The notes under the pieces: generated by a model | Seen by the model: the letters and a program-made list of their open reading frames with translations, nothing else | What the model was told of the DNA's origin: nothing | The model's database searches: none | Part shown: positions 35,466 through 47,107 of the stretch, one piece after another | Layout of the letters: each line of letters begins with the position of its first letter | How positions within the stretch are numbered: position 1 is the first letter of the stretch | Made by a program: the position numbers and the translations under genes | NCBI GenBank assembly: GCA_964030785.1 | Contig: OZ034968.1 | Coordinates: 45,882,853 to 45,946,852, forward strand | Source: Siderastrea siderea | Lineage: Eukaryota > Cnidaria > Anthozoa > Scleractinia > Rhizangiidae | DNA length: 64,000 bases | Direction: 5' to 3'

Positions 35466-38400
35466 TCAGGTTCTATTGATATTAATTCTAACTCCTAATC
35501 TACCATGCGGAAGTGGTGCTGCCTGTAGCTGTGATCCAGGAACAAGACTCCAAGGGAAAGGTACATTCCTGTTTGCTCTGATGGCATCTGCAAGACTTTT
35601 TCCCAATTGAGCTTTGTTAGCACGTGAATTAGGTTGTAGTCCATATCCTTTGCTAAGCGTGACCAGTTCAGTTTTTGTGTACATGTTTCCCAGCACTGCA
35701 TAACCAAATCTACCGATTACATCCTTCAGTTGATTGTGGGATACTTCTTTGTGACATGAATTGTCCTGAATAACCTTTTCAAGAGGGACTGTAGCATCCT
35801 TCTGTACCTGCTTGTCCTTTCTGGCCATTACCATTTGGCGGTGAGCCATTGCCTTCTTAACTTGCCACTGGCGGCGGAAATCCTTGACAAATTGGTTGGC
35901 TCCAACATTTGTGTATCGCTGAACCACTTCAGTAAACAACTCATCCACTAAGATTGACTGTTGCAGAAAAAAAGAGACTTAATAATATAATATATTTATA
36001 ATTATATGTAAGTGACCTACATATATACTGTATAACTCAGAAAATTAATCCACATGATGTGCGTCCAACTGGCATGGAGTCCATGCAGAACATAAAGTTA
36101 TTTAAGAACTCATGATCAGCAGTCAGTTGCAAGTTGAATTAAAGTCTATAAGTAAATTTCAGATGAAATATATATTAATGTACCAGCTTGTGTAAATTAA
36201 TGCTCTGAGGAGCATTGGCTGTTAATGTTCTGAGATTGTATTAAGAATTTTGACATATTAAGTAATTTACATTAATGATATAAATTGATTATTGAATAAC
36301 CTAATTTTATACCGGTATATATATCTAAATTTAATAACTGTTGTACTTATTAATTCTTGAAAACGTTCAAGTAAAGGTATTATTTTATTAAATATTTATC
36401 ATATAAAAAACGACACATAGTTCAATAATTTTGAAGATTTAACAGATTAATATTAGAATTATTAATTATATAGTATTAAATAAAATTTACCTACCGCAAC
36501 CTCAACATTGGTGAAGATGCCATGCCAAATTGACTTCAGTTGTTCATCATTGAGGAGAGTGGTCTCCATCACACCTATCAGTCCCTTGCCATGCTTTGTT
36601 AGCATATAAGTGTTGAGACCTTGAATACGCCTCTGCTCCAATTCAAGGCTAAATTCATAGTACTTATCGGAGACATGAATAAGCCCATGAGTTCTGAATT
36701 GTCTAGATTCAGTGACATTTAGAGTTTCAGGATATTTGGTTTCCACACTCAAGATTTCATAAGGAACGATAACAGTGCTTTCAAGAGCTTCAATCTTTGC
36801 AATGTTTTTGTTTACTTGAGCCCTTGTGTCTTTGCATGTGGTGTAGAGATTGTCCCGGACATACTTCTGCGCTCTCTTAAAAACTTTACTTACAGCCACG
36901 CACCTACAAATCTCACCTTTCCCAGTCCAGCATTATCCATTTCCTTCACATTCAAAGTTGAAACCATATCATCATTAGATTTCTGTCTAACAGCATCTCC
37001 AACGATATGCAGCATATTTTGAAAAACCCCCTGGACAATATCAAAACCAATGCTGATTGCTGCACGTGACAAGTTCTCATTTTCAGGGACCTGAAAGCAC
37101 TCCTTTAGCCAACCTCTAAATTCAGCAGTTCTTGAGATGTCAGTTGCTTGCTGAGTGAAATCTTTTAAGTCCTTAACTGAAAATTTGACATCTGCAATGT
37201 TTTCCTTCAAATGTTTTTGAAAAAGGTTAAAATTTTTAAACCAAACAATTTGCACAAGAGCTGAAAATTGATCAATGTTGGCAATGGCTGAATCGACAGC
37301 CTTATTCTTTTGATTACCAAAATTTTCATCTCCTTCAGTGAATGTTGGTCCCTTGGACGAAGATAGAAAGAGGTGCATGTTAAAATCAGCTGGAGGTTTG
37401 GCAAGGAAATGCTCATTTTCCTCCACCATTTCCAAAACCTCCTCCATACTGGGCGCATTTTCTGTTACTTCATTGTTCCCAGCCGCATTCACACCAGCAT
37501 CAATGAACATACCCTGGACACATTCAAGAAGATCCCCATCGCTTATTTCATCATGTTCTAAAGATGGCTGCAAGTCTTCAGGGGCTTGCCAACTGACATC
37601 TTTGAAACAGGGACAATTTTCCAGGTTTTTGTGGGGTAGGTTTCTAATGTCAGTAAGTTCTTTTTCTCGTTTGCAGACATGTTGACGCCTAAACCCCAAA
37701 ACTTGCACATCATCAATTGATCTTACCCTTGACAATGCTGTGTACAACAGTCCGCCAGTGAATTCGTATGACGAGTGGATTACCACTTTGTCCAGGGTTA
37801 GGCCTTGTGCCTTATGAACTGTTGCCGCCCAATGCAACTTCAGGGGGATTTGGCATCTGGAGCCAATACTCCGACCCTCAACGTCAACATTGATCCAAGA
37901 CACATTATGGATGACATGCTCACCCCCACCTACTCTGATAACCGCGGCGTCGTCGCCGAGTTTTCGTACAAAAAAACCACGGGTTCCATTATGAATGTTG
38001 GCACTTATATTATACAAAACGATGATGGGGGCTCCAGGCTTGAAATAAGACACTGAAGGAGCTGGGCAATCAAGGCCTTGAAGATTTCCAGTGTCAGTAG
38101 CAGTGAAAGATTCACGATCCCCAGGAAGCAAATCCAGGCGGGAAACATTGTGCGCGTCCACGAGCAAGTTCGTGAAATACAAATGGATTGCATTATCCTG
38201 GTCACCGATCTCCCTTTCAAGGCTCAAAATGTCTTCGACAGTTTCGTTGTCACACCTTCCGAAGCGAAGTTGTCGCAGGATATTACGATAAATCACCTCC
38301 CGTTCATTCTGTCGATGCACTATCGTTAGCTCGATTGTGTGCGGGAATAAACAAGGGAATAAATGCGAAAGGTACATCGGTCGCCCATCGTCAAATTTGT

Positions 38401-38888
38401 CAGCGACAGGTTTCAGTTGAAGCCAGTCGCCCACGAGAATACACTGTATTCCCCCAAAAGGCCGTAGATTGCCGCGGATTTGTGATGTAATCTCGTGGAA
38501 CAGTTCTAGCAGCCTAGCGCTTCCCATCGAACACTCGTCCCACACAAGACATTTTGCATCCGCGATCCGCTTCCTGACAACTGGATTCGCACAAGCTTTT
38601 CGGACCACGATTGAACGATCCTTTGGCAGTTCCAACTCCTAGAAATGAGTGGACTGTTGAAGCCGGGTAAGCTAAGTTGCTGTCACCTTTAAAAACTTCA
38701 CAAGCTATGCCGGTCGAACAAATAACTTGAATATCGGATCCTTTTCTCCGGCAGATCTCCGAAACGACCTTCGACTTTCCTGTCCCTGCCTCTCCAAATA
38801 TCGAAAAATTATGTCCTTCGAGCGCTGCTTTAACACAATCAAGTTGTTCGCATGTGAGCTCAATTCTAGCCGCCATACAAGTCCGCAT
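35466..38888 (-). pseudogene. PIF1-family helicase with C-terminal extension
   Basis: The frame opens at 38888 (MRTC) or more likely at MAARIELT (38876). Walker A is FGEAGTGKSKVV (~32-42), then STVHSFLG before a frameshift near 38640. The long frame to 36890 has Walker B LVWDECSMG, motif III LVGDWLQLKPV, motif V HKAQGLTLDKVVIHSS and motif VI LYTALSRVRS, all of PIF1. A second one-base shift near 36888 joins GKVRFVGAW to VSKVFKRAQ. That exon ends at a GTAGGT donor near 36490; the next starts about 35959 with SILVDELFTEV. The C-terminus (GLQPNSRANKAQLGKSLADA) looks like a SAP motif. The enzyme would unwind DNA 5'-3'. Two indels suggest this copy is dead. Confidence 0.8.
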
Positions 38889-38960
38889 ACACGTGCAATT
38901 GACAGATCAAAAACTTTCCGGCACGGTGTTTACATGTTAATATCAGCTGATTGGCCGAAA

Positions 38961-40251
38961 GGTGCTGTGGTCGTTTAATGCCGACAGTTAAATCAATAAG
39001 CCGACGGAGAAATGCCCGTCCCGGAAGGACAACAGAACATGCAAAATTCAAAAGCCCTATAAGGGACTGTAATTCTTGTAGAGTAACCTTCTTCCGAGTC
39101 AGAAATGCTGAAAGTAAATCAACACACCGCAGCACCTTGTCTGAGGGGAGACGGGCCTCAGAGCGAATGGTATCAAGTTCAATACCGGCAAATGACAAAA
39201 CCACAGCTGGACCTACAGTTTTTTCAAGGGACATAGGTATACCCAAATAGTCACACAAGTCCAGAAAACAAGAAAGCTGACTGGAACACAGAGACCTACT
39301 GGGAGCAATGATGAGAAAATCATCCAAGAGATGAATCATGTAAGGTATGTGGAGCTTGGTCCTGGCAATCCACTCAACTGCGCTACTGAAGGACTCGAAA
39401 GTTTTACATGAACTAGCACAGCCCATGACCATACAACGATCATAGTAAAAAAGTCCACACCAGCGCATTCCGAGATAATGGTAATCTTCAGGCCGAATAG
39501 GAATTATGCGGAAAGCACTCTTGATATCAGTTTTGGCCAAAAAACTACCTACCCCAGACCGAGTTATCAGCCGAACAGCATCATCAACGCAAGCGTAAGT
39601 GACACTAGTATGTTCTGGGGGAATATAATCATTCACCAAAGCTTCTGAGGGATACGACAAATGCTGTGTAAGGCGGAACTCCCCAGGTGATTTCTTAGGA
39701 ACTACCCCAAGGGGTGACACATGAAAATATGGAAACAGAGAACTAGGAAAGAGGCCAGCAAGGCGCCCAGAGGACAATTCTTTCTCAATATATTGGTCTA
39801 CTACCTCAGGATGCTGGTGGGCCGATAACAAATTAGGGGCCATCATGGCATTGCCAGGACCATCATAATGTATGGGAAAGCCATTTTGAAAACCACAAAT
39901 CAAAAATTGAGTCTCGCTAATCGAATATCCTGTGAGTAGTGGAGCTAACCTATTTAGCCTGACTGGAGTTGGTAGGTCGGGATTTGGCAGCGACAGAGGT
40001 GGAGCTGGGTGGTGCACTGGGGGGACAAAAATTACATTTGGAGCTCGGATGTAGCCGATGACACTTATGGCACTCATGCTTGAAATTACAACCAGCACAG
40101 GCACCACCACGATGGAACTTTCGGCAGTAACCATGGGGGATGAAAACAGGGTTAGCCCCCCCATTCGATGGCCTGGGTGGTTTTGTGGTTGATAGATTCT
40201 GTGAGCGAACCCACAACTCCCAGTGCACCTCATTCCAAGCCAAGCTGGCAA
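38961..40251 (-). pseudogene. Reverse transcriptase of the DIRS-order element, truncated
   Basis: The frame extends from 40251, but the RT proper starts near 39965 with TPVRLNRLAPLLTGY. Motif A is FLAKTDIKSAFRIIPI, followed by DYHYLGMRW and VMGCASSCKTFESFSSAV. Motif C is IHLLDDFLIIAP, followed by FAGIELDT. The domain ends with LIGLLNFACSVVLPGRAFLR and GIKRPQH, where the P-like transposon begins. The first ~95 codons overlap the gag frame and are probably not translated on their own, which suggests frameshift expression. The LDD form of motif C is normal for DIRS-type enzymes. Confidence 0.85.
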
Positions 40252-40630
40252 GCTGTTGTTGCTTTAAATAGCGGAAATTGGTGTCATAATACCGCCAGTT
40301 GGCCCCCCGCGCTGCCAAATTGCGAACCACCTCACCATACTTCATGAGGGCAGGGGCCTCCTGGGGGAATTTGGTGGTATATACCCCCACAAAAATTTGA
40401 AAGGCAGAAGTCCAAGCATCTATAGAAGTCAGGGGCTTTGCCTTGTTAGTGGGCTCCAGGCACAGGGTGGGAAGGCCTGCTGAACCAGAGACTGCCGATG
40501 TGGTGACAGACAAATGGTACTGTGGCTCCGTAGGGGAGTTGGCAAGCAGCAAACCAAAATCAAAATATTCATGAGCCCATATTTTGGCTTTAAGTTTAGC
40601 AGGGACTCAACAATCAATGGAAAGACTCAT
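39950..40630 (-). pseudogene. Gag-like protein of the DIRS-order element
   Basis: The main frame runs to a stop at 39950. It contains SIDAWTSAFQIFVGVYTTKF, NWRYYDTNFRYLKQQQLASL and a Cys/His-rich end, YCRKFHRGGACAGCNFKHEC and CHKCHRLHPSSKCNFC, which should bind nucleic acid. Upstream, LPAKLKAKIWAHEYFDFGLL is in the same frame and typical of these proteins. A TGA separates it from a possible start at about 40632 (MSLSIDC). The protein therefore probably carries one nonsense mutation near its N-terminus. It overlaps the RT frame by about 300 bases in the annotation, about 15 bases of it within the real RT domain. Confidence 0.75.
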
Positions 40631-40713
40631 GGGGGTAAAAACATCCCTGGGTCTGTCCTGTCCTGGAGCCGAAGCCCCCACCCCCAAAGGCTCACCTGAA
40701 AGATTATGGAGGA

Positions 40714-40769
40714 CAGATGCCACCGACCCCTGTACGCTGGCATCTGCCCCCGTGGTTGCCCCCAGTGGC
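40714..40769 (-). promoter_or_regulatory. 5' leader hairpin with the same nine-base loop
   Basis: The stem CAGATGCCA-c-CG pairs with CG-c-TGGCATCTG around the loop ACCCCTGTA (40726-40734), eleven Watson-Crick pairs with one C-C mismatch. The loop is identical to that of two hairpins near 27376 and 27502, at the other end of the element. A weaker second one follows at 40753-40769 with loop GCCCCCAGT on a GGTT/GGCC stem. They precede gag in the sense RNA. Confidence 0.7.
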
Positions 40770-40814
40770 CTAAGCGACAACTCCGGCTTACAGACTTAAC
40801 GCTGAACAATTCAA

Positions 40815-43411
40815 AACTCTAATGTAAGATTTTTCGTGCTAATTTGTTTTCACAAATAAGCAATGATTTCAATCATTGGGATTTGCCTCGCTATTTTCGC
40901 TGCTAATCGTCCCGCGTCATTCTCCACTGAGATCCCTAGACAGTCTCGTTATTTATTTTTATGCCTTGAATAGAGCTGGATTTTATCTCAGTCAAAGACT
41001 GAATCGATTCAAACCAAATGATTCATCGCTCACTTCAACGTTTTTTCTCGTTGCACGACAACAAACAACCGAAGACTGCTACATCACTGCCGCGTGAACT
41101 GTCTGTAACCAGTTTTGCCTGCTCTCTCATGCATATGTTAAATGCACCCGTGTGATGTTTTTCTTCCTTTTGCAGTTAACACAATGTCAAACTAATTTCT
41201 TTCATATCTTGTCTTCTTGAAAGTTTTTCGATTGAAATTAAAGCGTGTTTGATCGAGAAAGTGTTTTAGTACTGTTGATTCGCTGACCACGCCAAAATTC
41301 AACGAATGCCAACATTCCTTCGATATCAGTTTTTATTTTACGGGCATGTATAAACGCAGATCTGGCGGCCCAACCTTGGAAAAAGGAAGCGCCTCATAGG
41401 AAAACTTGGAAGATACGCCATGTATTTCACAAATTAAGAATGTTAGAAAAGAATGCTTCGTCTCTGATGTTTTTTGAGCTCTTGATGTCTTCTGTGCAAG
41501 TGAATTGCGAATTGCGTTTAATAGGCGATCGATCACGTCCCGGGGATCACATGCTCTTGAAAGTAACATGACTCGTATAGCTGCGTGAGTCCAGCGAGTT
41601 GCAGGTTTATTTCAGTTTTCCCCGCCAAAATGCTCAAGTTGACAACCTCACCGCTTTTTTAAGAAGATTACTAACCCATACAAGATAATACTGATTTACA
41701 GTGGAGAAAAAAAACGGAAACACCTTACCAAGAAAACAAGATGATACTGTCAAGACTAGAGGATCGTACGGATGTTTCCATGTTAAAATGCTCACACACT
41801 AGCAATGGCGATCATTCTGGATTTTAATATCTGCAGATTGATGATGTTGATACTATATCAAGGTACATGCTGTTTTCAATATTTCAAAATGCATTCTGGC
41901 TTTAGCCCTACAGCGTTCTCCATCCTAATTTTCTCCTGTAATTAAGGATGGCAAATAAAGCTTGTAATCAAAATGTTACCTGTATATTTTCATCGCAACC
42001 ACAGCAGTTGTTTTCATCATTGCAATTTACCACCAAAAACAGATTGGACCACTTATGTAGTGTACAAAACGATCGCTATATGGCGCCAAACAAAATTAGA
42101 TTGAAATAATCCATACGATTTCCTGAGTAAACACCTGCTCACATCTCAATTTTATTATGATGCTGTTCATTGGCTCCCGAAACAGGAAAGAAACAGCCCA
42201 TGTTTAAGACTGATAACAGAATTAAGTCGCAGTTTGTGTGCCGAGTCGGCTAGCTAGGCGTACCACAACGGAATGAATCTTAGCTTACGTCTGTTTAATT
42301 CAAATTGCAACGCTTGTTTCTTTTCGGCTTTCGACTGAATGGGGCAGCTAAAATGAGAGTGTTTCTTAAGATGGGCTTTCACTCAAGTTGTAGGTTTTAG
42401 CAGAATTGTTTCGCTTTTCTCGACAAATTCTTGCGACGCGTGTTTTGACTTCGCCAACGTCCTTATTGGTTGGTCCATCTAATATTGTCCACTAACATGA
42501 AAACCATTAACCTCGTTATCCACTACGGAGCCCTTCATTGGACGAGGATTGCTTATATGTCAGCAGGTATTCCATACTGTGTTGCACGCGAAGACAACGC
42601 TTTTCTTCTTGTGCATTCGGGTTCACTGTTATTCTCTTTACCCATTTCCAATTTTCCCTACCATATTAAAATATCGGATTGTTGATATAGTGCAAATAAT
42701 CACTGAGCGTAACAAAATAAACTTGCTCTTTACGGCATATGGACTCAGGAGACTAAGTTTGTCCTCTTATCACAAGAACATTGCGTGCAGGAACGTTTAC
42801 AATGTCAACACCTGATAAGGACTTTCCTTTTCGGCGCTTAGCAGGCCAGTACTTTTTAAAATCTTTTTCCTTGTTGTGGTCATTTTTCTTATTGGCTTTT
42901 AAATTAGAACAGATAGTTAACATTTAAAGTTATTCCTAAAAGTTTTACTGAATCCTGGAAATTTTAAAAATAAACAGTATGATGGGAAATCGTCTTAAGC
43001 GACGGTTTGCTTAAAATTTTTCCACTTAACAGCATTGTATGACAAAGACTGCAGCATTCGAAGACAATCAAAATCAACAATTTTGTTTTCCTTAAAGGCG
43101 AGGAGATTGGGGTTTTTCATTATATGTGTAGGGGGCATCAAGTAAGTTTTTCAGGTATAATCCTTGATATATTACTGGTGGGATTAACTAATGTTATCTG
43201 CTAACACTTTAGCTGTTATCCAGTATTATCTTGTTACTGGATAACATTCTCCCCATTGGCTATAACATACTTGTTAGCTCATAACATTATTACTCTTGGT
43301 GGCCCTAGATAATCTGGATCGTGATTGGCTCTAACATGTGATAACAGGCGATAACCACTAACACTAATTAGTCCCAATTATTTTGAACAAGTACCAATTA
43401 TAGTGAACATG
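40815..43411. repeat. Large inverted repeat, right arm
   Basis: Reverse-complement partner of 21181-25175. It starts just outside the gag end of the DIRS-order element and finishes with TATAGTGAACATGTGT. Compared with the left arm it lacks two segments (the counterparts of 22525-23700 and 24216-24441). Short ORFs here, e.g. near 42470-42815, have no known domain. Confidence 0.8.
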
Positions 43412-43621
43412 TGTTTGTGGCAGTATTAGCATCTTGAGTTCAACTCAAATTCCAATAAAGCCACTTTTTGCGATGACTAAACTAAACTAGCCTTCCATCG
43501 AGGTGTCTGAATTTCAGCCCACACTACATTACAACTCTTAAAATTTTCCACTCAAGTGATACTGTGATGTCTACACACACTCGCAACACCCTTGAAAAGT
43601 CACGTTTGGTTTGATGTGAGT

Positions 43622-45240
43622 AATAGCGGAGCTTCCAAGTGGAGCGCCATACCTATACTAAGAAGCATGCTGGTAATTTTTCATGGTCATGGCAAGCAGA
43701 ATGGCTCGTAGGTGCGTGCGCCGTATGTACGTCGCATTACATGACATTCTTATATAAAGCAATTTTCCCAGCTTCTAGCCAATGGTGTGCAAGGAATCAC
43801 GTAACTCTTTTCATGGAGAAAATTGGATGTTGACAGACGTTGGCGTAATCACATTAAGTCCATTTATATTTATACAAAATGGAAAGAAACAGTTCAAAAG
43901 AATACTCAGCGGTCTTTGTGGTGGAAGGCGAAACGTTCAAGTTACGAAAATTGCCTTTGAGGTTGATCTTTGTTTTCTTCACGGCAAAAAGATTGTCCTG
44001 TTCTGAAACACAGCCGAGTAAGTGAAGTTTTTAATTAAAGGGTTTAACATACATGATTTTGAGCATTATGGTCAAAGAAAGTACGATTTGAAATGGGAAT
44101 TTAGTTTATGTCATTAGATTTGTGTTGTTTACGATTTATTTATGTTGACGTTGAAAAAACTGTTAGAAAACGCACTCAGATTTGAGACAGATGTGCTTAG
44201 CCGATTTTACTCCCGAGGACTGATGAAGAAAGTGTGATGTGAATTTCATTTCAATAAGTATAAACTTATGGGTTTTTTAATAAACTTTTTCAAAACTGAT
44301 TTCTCTGACATTATTTTGTGTTTGTTTACTCAAAACGTTTTGTCAAAGCACAGTGAGGGACTGTCAACACAACAGCACTGATGTAATTTGCACAAGCATC
44401 ACTTCAGTGATTTCGGCCATATGTTGTTTTGAATTTTGACTGGCGGGTCCATCTCTTTGGGCAATTGTCGATTTTATTGTCCTAGAAGTTTTCAATAGTA
44501 CTAATCTTTCAAGAAAATCAGTTGTCATTAGTTAAACGACTTTACATGTTTACGGTAATTTTCTTGAAATAATTTAAAAACGTGTTCAAAATAGCCTTGA
44601 AACCTGCATTGAAAGAATTGCTAATGCGAGTAACTTAAGTTTTAATTCACCCGAGTAGGGGAAAATTAATTGAATGTTTTTTGCTTTCCTAGGCAAAAAA
44701 GTGTTTATCTGAATGAAATGTCATGTTTGTAAATTAAAGGTTTCTAGACTCTTCTTCTGTGTTTATTCATTCAAGGAATTTTCATTAATGATCATTCTGA
44801 TCAAAAAAACTTAAGTTTCTGTTTTGATATGTACGTCTTTGAAGTTTAGTGCAGAATTCTCAATGTTTTTCTTTTAGCAATTCTTTTTTCACATCTGGTG
44901 TATTTTATTTCAGTTGTGGAATATTTTATCTTCCTTATATTGTTATATTTTTTAGTTTCTTTATTTGAAGTGAATGATATTTCTGTCCTGATTTAGCAAC
45001 TAAACTTAGACGATTCATTGAGTGAGTTCATTGTGGCACGTTTTCATGTTCGTTTTGTTTTTAACCTCTAAACCATTTTAGTGTGTCTTTCATTACACAT
45101 CGGAATGAAAAAATCTTTTAAGTGACTATAGGCGAAGGATTTTCCGGTTTAGTCTGTTTTGTCTAAAAAGAGACTAAAAGCTTCCTAAAATTAGTTCGGT
45201 GTGTGTTCTTGAAAGTGCCCGAATAATACTTCACAGCCAA
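43622..45240. repeat. Unclassified non-coding repeat family, copy 2
   Basis: It starts TAATAGCGGAGCTTCCAAGT, like 17668. The stretch 43870-44480 matches 18030-18560, and 45110-45240 matches the small unit near 18620. The characteristic end CTTTTAGGCTTGGCTAAATC is found only at 51166-51190, so the copy may have been split by the PLE relic and the TIR element between them. Confidence 0.45.
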
Positions 45241-45763
45241 AAAGTTGTGCCATTTTCTCTCAATCATTTTACGTGTGCTTGAAAGTTTCGGAAAACATTT
45301 TTGGGTAATTTTTGTCAGTAAACTTGTTGATGCCAGGGCCAAATTATTTATTTTGGCAAAAACGTTTCATGGTTGACAGAACTAAACAGCCAGAGGGATG
45401 CATAGGAATAAGTGAGAAATGCGTGTTTACATTAAAAAGTCTGTTGAGTCGCTACCGGGAGCAACTTAAGCAGTTCACTAGTGCGATTGTAGTTTTACAA
45501 GTACTTTTATTGAACTTTAAAAACTTTCAAAAGATCCTACAAGTAGAGCTGTTGGTGAAAGTCGTGCTGAAGTATTCTATTTGAAGAAAAATAAGTCAAC
45601 TCACTATTTCCTCAGCAGTCCGCATGTTTTCTGTTGTTCATGTATATACAAGGCTAAAAAAGATAAAAAGGGGGTATAAACAATTAAAACGAACCAAACG
45701 TTTTCAACAAGTATGTCATCCTAAGGGTTAAAAGGCCGTTCGTGATTTGCATGGTTTTTATAC

Positions 45764-46560
45764 TCAGGTTATTCCCGAAGGGAACAACTGCGCAACATAG
45801 CAATTAACTTGTTTGTTCAAAGTTGGGCTCCTTTGTTGGATAATTAGGCCCTCGATGATCTTTCTCTTAAAATAAGATCTTGCTGAACAAAAGACTCTCC
45901 ACTGGAATGAGTGACTTGGGTTTTCCAAAAGGTGACGTGCTGGTTCCGAGGTGTGGCAGATATTTGAATGTTCGGTTATTCGCACTTCAAAATTTCGCAT
46001 TGTTTCACCTACATAGTTTTCTCCGCATGAGCATTCTCCTTCATAAATAACGTGGGACTTGTGAAGGTTTTTGTCCTTGAGGCTGAATAGACTTGATTTG
46101 TCTAGTTTGCCACAGAATGATGAAAATATACTTGAAATTAGTGAAGGAGTTCAGTTTTGAAATAAACTTTTTCTTGCGATTTCATTCTTCTTGCAGTAGG
46201 GGAGTTTGATGCAAATCTTTTTCCGTTCTTCGAAGAGAAAATGTGGGATTAAGGGTTCATCTTCAGATGAATTGTTCGATATGAAATTGTTGATGGTGCA
46301 GGATACAAATTTCTTGGGGTAACCAGCATTTGAGAAAGTGGTCCTGATTTCTTTTATGTCGCAATCAAGATTTGTGGAGATGTTTTTGGCTCTGTGTAGG
46401 GCTCCTGTAATGCAATTTCTCTTCCATTTGGTTGGTACTTCTGATGACCAGTGTGTGGGTAATTTCCCCGGTTTTTTGTAGACTTTACAATCAAAACCGT
46501 CGTTGCAGCAGAACTTAATTGTTATGTATTTTAAGAGTCAATAAGTATGAAAGAGAGGTT
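45764..46560 (-). pseudogene. Penelope-like element 3' fragment with GIY-YIG domain
   Basis: Read on the minus strand from about 46510, frames give FDCKVYKKPGKLPTHWSSEV, then KWKRNCITGALHRAKNIS, FSNAGYPKKFVSCTINNF and KICIKLPYCKKNEIARKSLF. After stops, the GIY-YIG endonuclease begins: SHVIYEGECSCGENYVGETM and RNFEVRITEHSN, ending at 45764. The order RT thumb then GIY-YIG is that of Penelope-like elements. There are several frame breaks, and the RT core is missing. This family differs from the PLEs at 48 and 61 kb. Confidence 0.75.
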
Positions 46561-47107
46561 TCAATTTCGTCTTACAATCCACAAATGCACTCCAAAATCT
46601 TCAAATTTAAGAGCGTTAGGAGGACCAGGATTAAAACGCAGAATAGAACATTTTCATTATGACGTCAGTGGTAGTCGTAGTTAAGATCGCGCCTAGTATC
46701 GCGCGATCGCCAGGAAAGTGTCAGGAAAAAAAAACAGCAGAAGCGCCATGTCTGCCAAGGCAAGCAACCAGGTGGTTTCACGAAGTTGTGTGCTGGATTG
46801 CTATACAAATTCAAAGAAATTCAGCATGGAGTTTTGTACGTTTTTTTTTTTTCGATGGACAAAGAATTACGGGGAGTGTTGTTAAGAAACATTTCAATGG
46901 AAAACTTTTTTCCCAATTCTGGAAACCGAGTGTGTAGCAGGAAAACGTGTCTTAACGATGTGCCACTATAATTTCCCTCGTAAGAAAAAAGAATTGAAGG
47001 GGAGAAGGGAGAAGAGAGTGTCTCAGATAAGAGATATAGAACAAGTAGAACAGTTTCTAAATAATAGAGCCACATGGAGATCAAAGTAATAAAAATGTTT
47101 GCATCTA

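Larger units (their letters stand above)
30743..38960. mobile_element. P/THAP9-like transposon carrying a PIF1 helicase gene
   Basis: The ends are perfect 43-bp inverted repeats starting TTTCGGCCAATCAGCTGATA, at 30743-30785 and 38918-38960. Two convergent genes fill the element. The transposase starts 90 bp inside the left repeat and ends at 35074. The helicase starts about 30-40 bp inside the right repeat and ends at 35466. The right end interrupts the DIRS-order RT directly after GIKRPQH. No 8-bp target duplication was found, because the left flank is unrelated sequence. P elements with only a transposase are well known; a helicase partner is not known to me. Confidence 0.8.
27165..40805 (-). 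mobile_element. DIRS-order retrotransposon with nested insertions
   Basis: Read on the minus strand from right to left, the element holds gag (about 40630-39950), RT (about 39965-38961), RNase H (30151-29813 plus 28652-28563) and a tyrosine recombinase (28562-27561). It is interrupted by a Merlin transposon at 28661-29804 and a P-like transposon at 30743-38960. About 590 bp of unplaced sequence lies beside the P-like element. Without these insertions the element would be about 3.7 kb. The outer boundaries are estimates; I could not find clear inverted or split repeats at the ends. Hairpins with the same loop occur near both ends. Confidence 0.75.

Noticed and set aside
30743..38960. Helitron or helentron as source of the PIF1 gene
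   Set aside because: No Rep/HUH domain, no TC...CTRR ends or 3' hairpin; perfect inverted repeats and a P-type transposase are present instead.
42470..42815. Two ORFs of 71 and 88 codons in the right inverted arm
   Set aside because: Overlapping frames without domains; the left-arm counterpart has different frames. Probably not coding.
45312..45584. 90-codon ORF
   Set aside because: No domain, composition like the surrounding AT-rich DNA.
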